DNA of 64,000 bases from contig NZ_LT896716.1 of the NCBI RefSeq assembly GCF_900187405.1, positions 2,790,753 to 2,854,752 on the forward strand, written 5' to 3'. The position numbers and the translations under genes are program-made. Position 1 is the first letter of the stretch, and each line of letters begins with the position of its first letter. This document shows, one piece after another, positions 10,098 to 18,198 of the stretch. The notes beneath the pieces were generated by a model. The model saw nothing but the letters and a program-made list of their open reading frames with translations. It was not told where the DNA came from and ran no database searches. Source of the stretch: Geobacter sp. DSM 9736. Its GTDB lineage: Bacteria; Desulfobacterota; Desulfuromonadia; Geobacterales; Geobacteraceae.

Positions 10098-10400
10098 TTA
10101 CCGGGAGCTGCGGGAATTCGAGCCCCCGATGGAATCGCATCCGGAGGAGCCGTTGATGTTTGCAGGCGCTTTGCGGGGGTAGCTGCCTGATTCTGTTTCA
10201 ACTGGTGCAAAGGTAGCCCTGGAGTGGCACCCGCCACAGTTGCCCGTGCCGTCGTCAGGCAGGAATGCTCCGCCGCTGCATATCCCGGCACCCAGGAAGG
10301 TGGCCATCACCAGGATGACCACCTTCCGCCGGTTTTTTGCCGCGCGTGCAGCTGCGTTGAGCCGATTGAAGTATGCGTCGTCTAGAAATTTCTCTTTCAT
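10098..10400 (-). CDS. Small membrane-anchored monoheme protein, possibly a truncated cytochrome
   Basis: 100 residues. A positively charged start (NAAARAAKNRRK) is followed by a hydrophobic helix (VVILVMATFLGAGICSG), then one heme motif (GTGNCGGCHS), then a Ser/Gly-rich tail with no further heme. The segment before the heme resembles the start of the neighbouring hexaheme protein (HTGTGSCDGCHG). It is either a genuine monoheme protein or what is left of another OmcS-like copy. It lies 43 bases after the upstream NHL gene, in the same direction. Confidence 0.6.
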   Translation of the reverse strand: MKEKFLDDAYFNRLNAAARAAKNRRKVVILVMATFLGAGICSGGAFLPDDGTGNCGGCHSRATFAPVETESGSYPRKAPANINGSSGCDSIGGSNSRSSR

Positions 10401-10443
10401 GATGTAACTGTGCCGTTCAACCGCCGTACCTGATGTCCGGCGG

Positions 10444-11340
10444 CTATCGTATCATCTTGAACATCTGGACACGGCTGTTGTCGCGGTCCGTCAGAAAGAA
10501 GTCCCCATTGTCGCCGATGCATGCCTGGGAAGGGTAGTGTACGAGGCCGGACTTCCTTCCCATGGCGAGCTGGCGCCCTTGGAAGGAACCATCCTGCCCG
10601 AGGATGATGATGGCGCTGCCATTCTGGTCGGTAACGTAGATACGCCCCTGGTTGTCGGTGGTGATCGCCGCAGCAAAATCGAGGTACTCCCTCAGGGATC
10701 CGCCGAGAGGCTTGAATTCCTTCGCCTCGCGTCCTGCGACATAAAGCACCGATTTGGTGCTGTCGAGCAGCAGGATGTTTCCTTTGGAATCAACGGCTAT
10801 ATCGGACAGAAAGCCGTAACCTCCAGGAAAAGGAATTTCCCCTGTCTTCTTCCCAGCCGGATCCAGGACGGTTACCCGCTCCTGGCGGACGTCCAGGATA
10901 TAGATCGCATCGTTTCCATCGATGGCGAAGCTCTTGGGAGCTGCGTTAGCCCCCGCATCGACATACCCTGCGAAAGCACCATCCGGGCTGATCCGTCCCA
11001 CCCGGCGCTGCTTTCCGTCCAGCACAAGTATCTCCCCCTTGCTGCTCAGGTGCACCCGTGTGGGATAGGGGAGTTGGGAAACCTTAAGCTCGGCTCCCGG
11101 CTTCAGGCTATCGTTCTGTACTGAATAGCGGACAAGTCGGCCATTGCCGGTGTCGGCTACTACGATCCCCCCTTTGGAGCAGGCGACCCCTTCAGGGAAC
11201 TTCAGGTAGCGCCCCTTGTCGTCGAGGAACTCGCTCGCCGCCGGCTTCAGCTTCAGATTCTCGGCCGCTTTTGCCGCAACGGGACAGGATACGGCGGCAA
11301 TTCCCGCTATAGCCAGGCAAAGGAGTTGTTTCCGTGTCAT
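10444..11340 (-). CDS. Exported NHL-repeat beta-propeller protein
   Basis: 298 residues from the ATG at 11340, preceded by AGAGGTG. There is a signal peptide (LLCLAIAGIAAVSCPVAAKA) and about six NHL-type blades, for example GIVVADTGNGRLVRY, NILLLDSTKSVLYV, RIYVTDQNGSAIIIL and DFFLTDRDNSRVQMF. Such propellers are protein-binding scaffolds in the periplasm or on the cell surface. Its start lies 4 bases from the stop of the 16-heme cytochrome gene, so the two are surely cotranscribed. NHL genes also neighbour omcS in G. sulfurreducens. Confidence 0.85.
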   Translation of the reverse strand: MTRKQLLCLAIAGIAAVSCPVAAKAAENLKLKPAASEFLDDKGRYLKFPEGVACSKGGIVVADTGNGRLVRYSVQNDSLKPGAELKVSQLPYPTRVHLSSKGEILVLDGKQRRVGRISPDGAFAGYVDAGANAAPKSFAIDGNDAIYILDVRQERVTVLDPAGKKTGEIPFPGGYGFLSDIAVDSKGNILLLDSTKSVLYVAGREAKEFKPLGGSLREYLDFAAAITTDNQGRIYVTDQNGSAIIILGQDGSFQGRQLAMGRKSGLVHYPSQACIGDNGDFFLTDRDNSRVQMFKMIR

Positions 11341-11344
11341 TTTG

Positions 11345-12628
11345 TCACCTCTTGAAGTTGTCATGGCATTGCGTGCAAAGTTCCGTCGTAGTCGGAGCGG
11401 TGAGCATCTTCTTGTATTCGGTGCCATGGGACTTGTGGCAGCTGAGGCAGCTCAGGGAAGTGCTCTTGTTCCTCGGGTCCTTGAACTTCTCGCCGATGGG
11501 GTGCGTCGAGTGCTTGCCCCAGTCGTGGCACGACGCGCTGCACATATCGAAGTCGGCAGGTTTCACCGTCAGGAAAACGTTATCGGACGCATGAGGATTG
11601 TGGCAGTCCGTGCACCTGCCGCCCGCTACCGGTTCATGCTTCGACATCAGTTTCCCCTGCCGCTTCATGGTGTCCTGGTGGCAGCTGCCGCAAAGGTTCT
11701 GCATGGAATCCTTGAGTATCCCCTTCTGCTTTCCGGCATGGGGGTTGTGACAGGAGAGGCACCCCTCCTTCCCGATCAGGGGCGCATGGACCCGGTTTTT
11801 ACCGAAGGTGACATTGACCATGTCGTTATGGCAGCCCCTGCACAGCTCGGACCCGCTCTTCTTGGTCTTCAGCGGGTTGGCGGAGGTCGCTTCCTCATGA
11901 CACTGGTTGCACATCTTGTTCGCAATCGGCTTGTGCACGTTGTTGTAGAGGATTCCCGGCATGTTGGAGCCGTGAGGGTCATGACAGCCGGTGCAGCGGG
12001 CCGAAGCTACGGGATAATTCATGTGCTTCTTCACGAAGAGGGGCTTGTCGGTCTTATGGCACCCGATACAGAGCCCGTTGATGTCGTTCTTGAGAAGATA
12101 CGGGAACTTTCCCGAAGCATGCGGATCATGACAGGTAAGACAGCTCTTCGCCACGGGGCTATGCTTGAACTTCATCTTTCCAGCCGCTTCCCCCATCTCC
12201 TTGTGGCAGGCGAAGCAGAGCTGATTCCCTGCGCCGAGAAGATTGAATTTATTGGCGGCTGCATGGGGGTCATGGCACTTCATGCACTCCCCATCCGCTA
12301 CCACCTTGTGGGTGCTGGCCGCCTTTGCAGGAATGACGGTGTCGTGGCAGGTAAGACATACCAGCTTCACATCTGCTGCGAGCATCTTGCCGTGATTGGA
12401 GGTGTGGGGGTTATGGCAGCCGTTGCACTCCCCGTTTTTAAGGGGTGTATGGACGAAAGGCCGGGCCATGGTGTCCTGGAACGTCGGGTGGCATCCGAGG
12501 CACAGCTTCCCCTTCGATCCGGGCTTCAGTTTGTACACAAGGTCGTTGTCCCTGGCGTGGACCGGCTGTACCAGGAACATCCCGGCTGCGGCCAATATTA
12601 ACATCACTGCTCTCTTACGTATCTTCAT
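11345..12628 (-). CDS. 16-heme c-type cytochrome (15 CXXCH plus one CX3CH)
   Basis: 427 residues with a signal peptide (VMLILAAAGMFLVQPVHA). I count 15 CXXCH motifs, mostly in the doubled-CXXCH pattern CxxCHNPH or CxxCHDPH, plus one atypical CSASCH near residue 360 that has three residues between the cysteines. The pattern predicts a long rod of stacked hemes working in the periplasm or across the outer membrane. It follows the 26-heme gene by 16 bases. The expanded CX3CH motif may still take heme, but that is not certain. Confidence 0.93.
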   Translation of the reverse strand: MKIRKRAVMLILAAAGMFLVQPVHARDNDLVYKLKPGSKGKLCLGCHPTFQDTMARPFVHTPLKNGECNGCHNPHTSNHGKMLAADVKLVCLTCHDTVIPAKAASTHKVVADGECMKCHDPHAAANKFNLLGAGNQLCFACHKEMGEAAGKMKFKHSPVAKSCLTCHDPHASGKFPYLLKNDINGLCIGCHKTDKPLFVKKHMNYPVASARCTGCHDPHGSNMPGILYNNVHKPIANKMCNQCHEEATSANPLKTKKSGSELCRGCHNDMVNVTFGKNRVHAPLIGKEGCLSCHNPHAGKQKGILKDSMQNLCGSCHQDTMKRQGKLMSKHEPVAGGRCTDCHNPHASDNVFLTVKPADFDMCSASCHDWGKHSTHPIGEKFKDPRNKSTSLSCLSCHKSHGTEYKKMLTAPTTTELCTQCHDNFKR

Positions 12629-12644
12629 GGTGATGGCTCCCTGT

Positions 12645-14609
12645 TTACTTTGCCACGATATGGCATTCATCACACGACCGTCCGGCGAACGGCGCATGCA
12701 CCTTGCTCTTGAAGAACTTCGGGTCGTTGGAGGCATGCGGGTCGTGGCAGTTCATACAGCGAAGCTCGGCCGGTGAGATGTCGAGATGTGCTTTGCCGAA
12801 AGAAGGTTTCCCGTAGTCGTGGCACTGCTCGCACAGCCCCGAAAGCGGCTGCGCCGCCAGAGAGGGCTCAGCCGAAAAATGGGGCTTGTGGCACGTCTGG
12901 CAATCCTGCTGTGCCGGTGAATGAGGCTTCTCCTTGGTAACCTTCTCGTTCACGTTCTTATGGCAGGTGAAGCAGAGGTCCGGACTCTGGGCAAAGAGCA
13001 GTTTGTTCAGCTTCGCCTTATGCGGGTTGTGGCACTTGGTGCATTCCCCGCCGGTGAAGGGCCCATGGCTGCTTTTTGCCTCCTTCATCCCTTTCTGTAC
13101 GTCGGTATGGCAGGTTGCACACAGGACATCCTGAGGCGATTCAAGCATCCCCTTGACGCTGCTCCCGTGGGAAGCGTGGCAGGTAAGGCAGTCCCCATCC
13201 ATAAAGGGCTTGTGGTTCGTCCCCGGCTTCTCTTCCTTCATGAGGTCTGCATGGCAGGGAGTGCACAGCTCGGGCACCTTCGCCTTGAGCAGTTTTCCCA
13301 TATCGGAGCCATGGGCCTTGTGGCATGAGGCACAGTCGGCGGTCATCACCGGCTGGTGCGTGTAGGTCTTCTTGAACTTGGTTTCCGCATCGGAGTGGCA
13401 ACTGTAGCATACGGTGTCCATGCGGTCCTTCAACATCCCGCTGAAGTTCGATCCGTGCGGATTGTGGCAGTTGCCGCATTGCCCGGAACCGAAGGGGAAA
13501 TGCACGTTCTTGCTCTTCTCACCCTCCTTCGTCTTCGCATGGCATGGGTAGCAGAGATCGGCGCCTTCCGCGACAAGGAGACGTTTAAAGGGAGCCGCAT
13601 GGGGTTTGTGGCAGGAAAGGCAGCCTTTACCGGTGGTGACAGCACCGTGTCCTGCGACCATCTTCCCCGACTTGTCCTGATGGCAGCTGAAACAGAGCTG
13701 GTTTCCTTCCTCCAGCTGCAGTTTCACATGCTCCGACGCATGAGGATTGTGGCAGGAGAGACATTCAGCCGCCTTGAACGGAGAATGCTCCACAGTGCCG
13801 TTCCCTTTCATGGTCTTGGCGTCATGGCAGTTGGCGCAGAGCTCCCCCCCCTTCTGCGTGACGCCGAAAGGCTTGGCATCGGTAGGAGCGTTGTGGCATC
13901 CATCGCACCCAGCAGTGGCAACAGGGTTGTGGACGCTCTGCTTCAGAAGCTTTCCCTGGACCGAGGAATGTGGATTGTGGCATCCGGTACAGCGCTGGCC
14001 TTCGACAGGGTAGTTCCCGTGGGCCTTTTTGAAGGAGGCTTTGGAGCTGTCGTGACAGCCCAGGCAAAGCGCGGGCTCGGCCTTCTTCAGGAGCCTTTTT
14101 TCATCGGAGCTGTGGGAAGCATGGCACGCTCCGCATCCCTCCTTCAGCAGGACCTGATGGACATTTTTCTTTTCGTAGTCCTCTTTCTTGTGGCACTGGT
14201 AACAGACTGCGCTCCCCTCTGCTTTCAGGAGGTGAGGGTATTGCGAGGCGTGCGAATTGTGGCAGGTGGAACATTTTCCGACCTTGAGGGGAGCATGCAC
14301 GTTTGCCTTGTTCAGGCCGATCTTCTCTTTGGCATGGCAGGTATAGCAGACCTGGTTCCCCTCCTTCTTGAGGAGAAGCTTGGCCACGATACCATGGCGC
14401 AGGTGGCACTCCTCGCATTTCTTCTCCTTCACGCTGGTATGGATGTACTTCATCGAGGAGTACTTGTCCGCAAACTTCGTATGACAGTCCATGCAGTCTT
14501 TGCGCGCGAATTTCTTCGCGGCATGGGCATCGGTTCCCGTCACAAAAAGAAGGCCGATCAGCACAGCCAGTGACCAGACACTCCTCTGCAGGTAGTTATG
14601 AATACGCAT
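12645..14609 (-). CDS. 26-heme c-type cytochrome
   Basis: 654 residues with a signal peptide (SLAVLIGLLFVTGTDAHA). I count 26 CXXCH motifs spread evenly from CMDCH near residue 40 to CDECH at the end, nearly all alternating between a plain CxxCH and CxxCH followed by NPH, KPH or ASH. This is the doubled-CXXCH architecture. A 26-heme protein of this kind is also encoded near omcS in G. sulfurreducens, from memory. AGGAGAG lies 6 bases before the ATG. The role is probably long-range electron transfer between periplasm and exterior; no partner can be proven from sequence. Confidence 0.95.
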   Translation of the reverse strand: MRIHNYLQRSVWSLAVLIGLLFVTGTDAHAAKKFARKDCMDCHTKFADKYSSMKYIHTSVKEKKCEECHLRHGIVAKLLLKKEGNQVCYTCHAKEKIGLNKANVHAPLKVGKCSTCHNSHASQYPHLLKAEGSAVCYQCHKKEDYEKKNVHQVLLKEGCGACHASHSSDEKRLLKKAEPALCLGCHDSSKASFKKAHGNYPVEGQRCTGCHNPHSSVQGKLLKQSVHNPVATAGCDGCHNAPTDAKPFGVTQKGGELCANCHDAKTMKGNGTVEHSPFKAAECLSCHNPHASEHVKLQLEEGNQLCFSCHQDKSGKMVAGHGAVTTGKGCLSCHKPHAAPFKRLLVAEGADLCYPCHAKTKEGEKSKNVHFPFGSGQCGNCHNPHGSNFSGMLKDRMDTVCYSCHSDAETKFKKTYTHQPVMTADCASCHKAHGSDMGKLLKAKVPELCTPCHADLMKEEKPGTNHKPFMDGDCLTCHASHGSSVKGMLESPQDVLCATCHTDVQKGMKEAKSSHGPFTGGECTKCHNPHKAKLNKLLFAQSPDLCFTCHKNVNEKVTKEKPHSPAQQDCQTCHKPHFSAEPSLAAQPLSGLCEQCHDYGKPSFGKAHLDISPAELRCMNCHDPHASNDPKFFKSKVHAPFAGRSCDECHIVAK

Positions 14610-14634
14610 GAATCTCTCCTAGCTGTTGAAGACT

Positions 14635-14659
14635 GAGGTTGTTCACTTTCAACAACCTC
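14635..14659 (-). other. Intercistronic hairpin between ppiC-like and 26-heme genes
   Basis: GAGGTTGTT and AACAACCTC form a perfect 9-bp stem with a 7-base loop. There is no T-run, so it is more likely an mRNA-stabilising or processing hairpin than a terminator. Confidence 0.5.
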
Positions 14660-14660
14660 C

Positions 14661-16373
14661 CTAGTTCTTGAGGTCGACGTAGATCTCGATGTCCGACGCT
14701 TCCCGCAGTTTCGCCGCCCACCCCTCGACGATCTTGTTCAATTTCTGGAAGTACAGCGTCTTCTTGATGTCTTCCTCCACGTCCTGCAGCGGCTGCTCCC
14801 TGGCCGGGACCATATCTAGAATATTCAGCACGTAATACTCGCGCTCTTCGTCGTAACGCCGGTATTCGCCCGCCTTGACACCCGTCAGCGCCTTCTGGAC
14901 CCCTTCAGGCAACTGTGTCTTGACGATGAGGCTTCCATCGAAGTTGAGCTTGGGTGCGGTCAGGAGACGGCCTTCGGCATTGGACTTGAACCATTTGAAG
15001 TCCATCCCTTTTCTCAGCTTCTCGACGGCCGCTTCGGCATCCTTGGCCGATGAAAAAACCATCGCGTCGATCTTGAACATCTCGGGATATGTGTACTCCG
15101 CCAGGTGCTCCTTGTAATAGGCCTGCACGTCGTCGGCATTCAACCTGACCTCCGGCCGGGCAACCTTCTCCACGAAGGCGCCGAAAAGAACGGAAGCCTC
15201 GAAGTCGGCCACCTTCTTCACAACATCCGGGCTCTTGTCCAGCCCCTGCTGGAGTGCCTCTTTCTCAAGGACCCTGTCGGAATAGATCTTCAGCAGCAGT
15301 TCCTGCTTCGCTTTGTTCACCTTCTTTTCAGTGACGGCGGATTCAACTCCGTGAAAGAACTTCTCCTGGATGGCAGCGGCTAGATCACTCACCGTCACTG
15401 CTTTCATCCCCTCTATCTCCGCTATGGTGCGGGTATCCTTCAGAAGCATCTCGAAGCCCGGCTCCTTCGCCTCGAAATCAAGACCGTCCAGAAGTTTCCT
15501 GTCCTCCTTGACGTGCTTTTTAATCAACTCCTCACGATAGGCTTTGAGGGACTTTAGCCGTGCTTCCGTGAGGACCTGGCTCCGTGCCTTCTCCTTCATC
15601 TGCGGGTCCTCTTTGGAACGGACATCGTCGATCTTGAAGATCAGGTAACCCGCCTCCAGTGGAATCACGGGGGTAACCTTACCCGACTTCATGCCGAGCA
15701 GCACCTTCAGGATGCCGGGGGAGAAGCTGGCGCGGGTGACGTACGTCGGGTCCTTGGTCCCCTCGGCATGCTTCCCGTTTACCGCCTTATCGTAAACGGC
15801 TCCGAAATCCTTGCCCGCCTTCAGCTCTTTCGCCGCTTTCTTCGCCTGGGCCTCATCCTTGAATACTAGCGACCTCAGCTTCCACTCTATGATGCTCGCC
15901 TTGTATTCCTTTTCAATTTCCGCTTCATCAGCCTTCACGTCCTTGACCCGCTCCGCCATCAGTTTTTCACGGATGGTCTTCCGGGTATTCTTATCAATAA
16001 GCTCCTGTATCTCCGGGAGCTGGTCCAGTCCCATGTTCCTGGCTTCCTGGATGATCACCCTGGAATTGATGAGCCGGTTGAGGACCTCGGAGAAATCCTG
16101 CTTCTTCATGGAGCTCCCTGCGCCCTTGGCCATTCCTTCGTGGAGCATCGAGAGAGACTCGTTCAGCTCTGCGCCGGTTATGACCTCGTCGTTGACTTTT
16201 GCAACGGCAGAGGCTGCAAACTCAGGCGCGAAGAGCATATCCGCTATATTACCCTTACCCGTCTCCGCGGCACTTCTTTCCCCCACCGGCGCTGTCTCGG
16301 CCGCAAAAGCCGTGACTCCCGACAGAATACCTACGCATACGACCACTTTTGCCAGCAATCCGTTACTTTTCAT
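14661..16373 (-). CDS. Periplasmic peptidyl-prolyl isomerase (PpiC/SurA-like)
   Basis: 570 residues with a signal peptide (LLAKVVVCVGILSGVTAFA). A SurA-like helical region (VINSRVIIQEARNMGLDQ-type) is followed by a parvulin domain around residues 180-270 (WKLRSLVFKDEAQAKKA, PVIPLEAGYLIFKIDDV), and a second degenerate parvulin-like region near residues 440-550 (EYRRYDEEREYYVLNILD). Its likely job is folding or escorting exported proteins of this locus. The start at 16373 overlaps the upstream lipoprotein gene by 11 bases. PPIase genes recur beside cytochrome filament genes. Confidence 0.88.
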   Translation of the reverse strand: MKSNGLLAKVVVCVGILSGVTAFAAETAPVGERSAAETGKGNIADMLFAPEFAASAVAKVNDEVITGAELNESLSMLHEGMAKGAGSSMKKQDFSEVLNRLINSRVIIQEARNMGLDQLPEIQELIDKNTRKTIREKLMAERVKDVKADEAEIEKEYKASIIEWKLRSLVFKDEAQAKKAAKELKAGKDFGAVYDKAVNGKHAEGTKDPTYVTRASFSPGILKVLLGMKSGKVTPVIPLEAGYLIFKIDDVRSKEDPQMKEKARSQVLTEARLKSLKAYREELIKKHVKEDRKLLDGLDFEAKEPGFEMLLKDTRTIAEIEGMKAVTVSDLAAAIQEKFFHGVESAVTEKKVNKAKQELLLKIYSDRVLEKEALQQGLDKSPDVVKKVADFEASVLFGAFVEKVARPEVRLNADDVQAYYKEHLAEYTYPEMFKIDAMVFSSAKDAEAAVEKLRKGMDFKWFKSNAEGRLLTAPKLNFDGSLIVKTQLPEGVQKALTGVKAGEYRRYDEEREYYVLNILDMVPAREQPLQDVEEDIKKTLYFQKLNKIVEGWAAKLREASDIEIYVDLKN

Positions 16374-17541
16374 GGTGCCCCGCTTTCTCGTTCGGGTTTT
16401 CGGATACTTTCGACCCGTCCCGTCTCCATTCACCTTTAAGCATGCCGTTCACGACGGCCTGCGTCATCTTCTCCGTCAGCGCTGCTGCTGTGTAAGTCCT
16501 GCCCCAGTCATAGAAGAAAACACCGTCGTCCCCTGCGTTATAGCTCTTGGAAGCCCATACGATCTTCTTCCCCGCCCCGTCAAAAAGCTGGACGGAAAAA
16601 TCGACCTTCGGCTTACCCACGCCGCCGATGTAATCCTGATACTCGAATACTTTTCCGGTCAGGATGAGGTCCGCCTTCATGTCGAGGGCGATCAGGTCAA
16701 CCTGGGGGAGCGCGACTCCCTCTTCCATGATGATCCTCATCCTGAGCATCTTGTTCCTGACGATCCCCGGCTCCACTACCCGGAAAGCCCCGGTGTCCAC
16801 AAGCTGTTTCACGAAATGGAGGACCTGTATCTCTCCGGCATTCTTCCGCATACTCTGGTTGACGAAGGGAAGAACCACTATGACCGGCTTTTGATTCCCG
16901 GATTCATCTATGGCATTGAAAGCTACTTTCGGCAGGAATCGCCCGGATACCCCCGGTTGCTCCTTCTTTGCCGCCAGCCCCCCCGCCATCGATTGCACCA
17001 GCGCAGTCAGCGCTTTATCTCTGAGTTTTGCGGGTTCGATTATGTACCCGAGATTGAGAATGCCCGGCTCCTCGTCACCTGTCATCGGAACGCTTTTCAT
17101 CCAGAGGATCTCGTTGCTTTCCCCGGTAGCCACGAGCCGCGACAGCAGGCCGATCTTGGGAGGAACATCCTCGGTGTACAGCTCCAGCGACGTCACAAGG
17201 ACTGCATCGACCCCCAACTGCTCCTTCAAAGCCCGCGACATCTCTTCGTCGATCCCGCCCGTATAGCGCACCCGCTGCGAGGCGAGGAATTTCAAAAAAG
17301 AATCTTCGTTGCAGAGCGTAATGCCGCTTCGCGACATCTTGTCGAGCAATTCGCTCCGGATCTGCGGCAGCGGTACGGCAGTGCCGCTGAGGTTTTCCAC
17401 GGGAAGAACCGCGACCCGCAGTGTCCCCGGAAATTCAGAAGAGCTTCCCCTCGCTCCTGCACATCCGGAAACCAGACAGATGACCGATAAAAGCAGGGTG
17501 AGGCTGAATGCCCTATTCGAAAAGTTTAGTGATAATCTCAT
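16363..17541 (-). CDS. Lipoprotein with two CsgG/TolB-N-like domains
   Basis: 392 residues with lipobox VSGC after a hydrophobic signal. Two similar halves can be seen: residues about 40-190 (RVAVLPVENLSG ... VDAVLVTSLELY) and about 220-380 (IVVLPFVNQSM ... DLILTGKVFEY ... KKIVWASKSY). The pattern of a strand VLPF-N, a later (D)AVLVTG strand and a -VW- strand is that of CsgG, FlgO and TolB N-terminal domains. Members sit in the outer membrane and some form secretion pores. It overlaps both neighbours, so it is translationally coupled. The family call is by pattern only. Confidence 0.65.
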   Translation of the reverse strand: MRLSLNFSNRAFSLTLLLSVICLVSGCAGARGSSSEFPGTLRVAVLPVENLSGTAVPLPQIRSELLDKMSRSGITLCNEDSFLKFLASQRVRYTGGIDEEMSRALKEQLGVDAVLVTSLELYTEDVPPKIGLLSRLVATGESNEILWMKSVPMTGDEEPGILNLGYIIEPAKLRDKALTALVQSMAGGLAAKKEQPGVSGRFLPKVAFNAIDESGNQKPVIVVLPFVNQSMRKNAGEIQVLHFVKQLVDTGAFRVVEPGIVRNKMLRMRIIMEEGVALPQVDLIALDMKADLILTGKVFEYQDYIGGVGKPKVDFSVQLFDGAGKKIVWASKSYNAGDDGVFFYDWGRTYTAAALTEKMTQAVVNGMLKGEWRRDGSKVSENPNEKAGHHEK

Positions 17542-18115
17542 TGAGACACTTCTCGGTCAGGTCGTTCAGTGGCCGCCCCCCCCCGCCCAGAAGGCGGTCG
17601 CTGAAACCTATTCCTCCCTTGGTGCACGATGCCGTCCAGACTACCCTCCCTGTCTGTGCTTCGATCATCTGCATGCTGACCGAAATCACGTCGGACGATG
17701 CGGTCCCCGACCGCACCTCGCCATATTCGCGTATTACCCCCGTTATCACCGCATCGACCTTGGTCATCTTCGCAAACTTGACGACTTCTTCCGGCGTGGG
17801 CGTGGCCGCGTAGGCAATGCTGGAGGCTGTGATGCCCCGCGCCACTTCGCCTTGCGGCACGACATAGAGCGCACCCGTTCCGAGAAGAAGCGTGGTGAAA
17901 ACATCACGAACTCTCTCGTTGGCAAGCTGGTCCTTGGAAAGGTTCACAAAAGGCATCACCGCAACGGTCTGCACCGAACCGAAATCCATGTTGGGGTCAC
18001 GGTACGTATCGGGCGATGCGGCACATCCCGCCGTGACGGCCAGAACGAGGATTAGTCCTCCCCTCCTCAGTGCCGCACCCGCTGATCGTGCGAATCGTCT
18101 TCCTGCTTCGAACAT
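17513..18115 (-). CDS. GNA1162/CsgG-like outer-membrane lipoprotein
   Basis: 200 residues with lipobox VTAGC. The mature part shows VAVMPFVNLSKDQLANERVRD, VDAVITGVIREYG and TGRVVWTASCTKGG, the strand pattern of GNA1162 and CsgG-type lipoproteins. It is the third copy of this fold in the locus, counting the two halves of the following gene. Its stop lies 29 bases inside the next gene. An outer-membrane ring or pore component is possible but unproven. Confidence 0.7.
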   Translation of the reverse strand: MFEAGRRFARSAGAALRRGGLILVLAVTAGCAASPDTYRDPNMDFGSVQTVAVMPFVNLSKDQLANERVRDVFTTLLLGTGALYVVPQGEVARGITASSIAYAATPTPEEVVKFAKMTKVDAVITGVIREYGEVRSGTASSDVISVSMQMIEAQTGRVVWTASCTKGGIGFSDRLLGGGGRPLNDLTEKCLNEIITKLFE

Positions 18116-18198
18116 CGGTTCCTCTCGTTTCTAATGAGTGTGTTGCATATGATACCGCACTTTCAATGAAACGGTAGTGCGCCCCATCACAATGTGGG

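Noticed and set aside
11216-14573. Long plus-strand open frames opposite the 16- and 26-heme genes
   Set aside because: They mirror repetitive heme codons; their Leu/Val/Gly-rich text is a by-product of CXXCH repeats read backwards.
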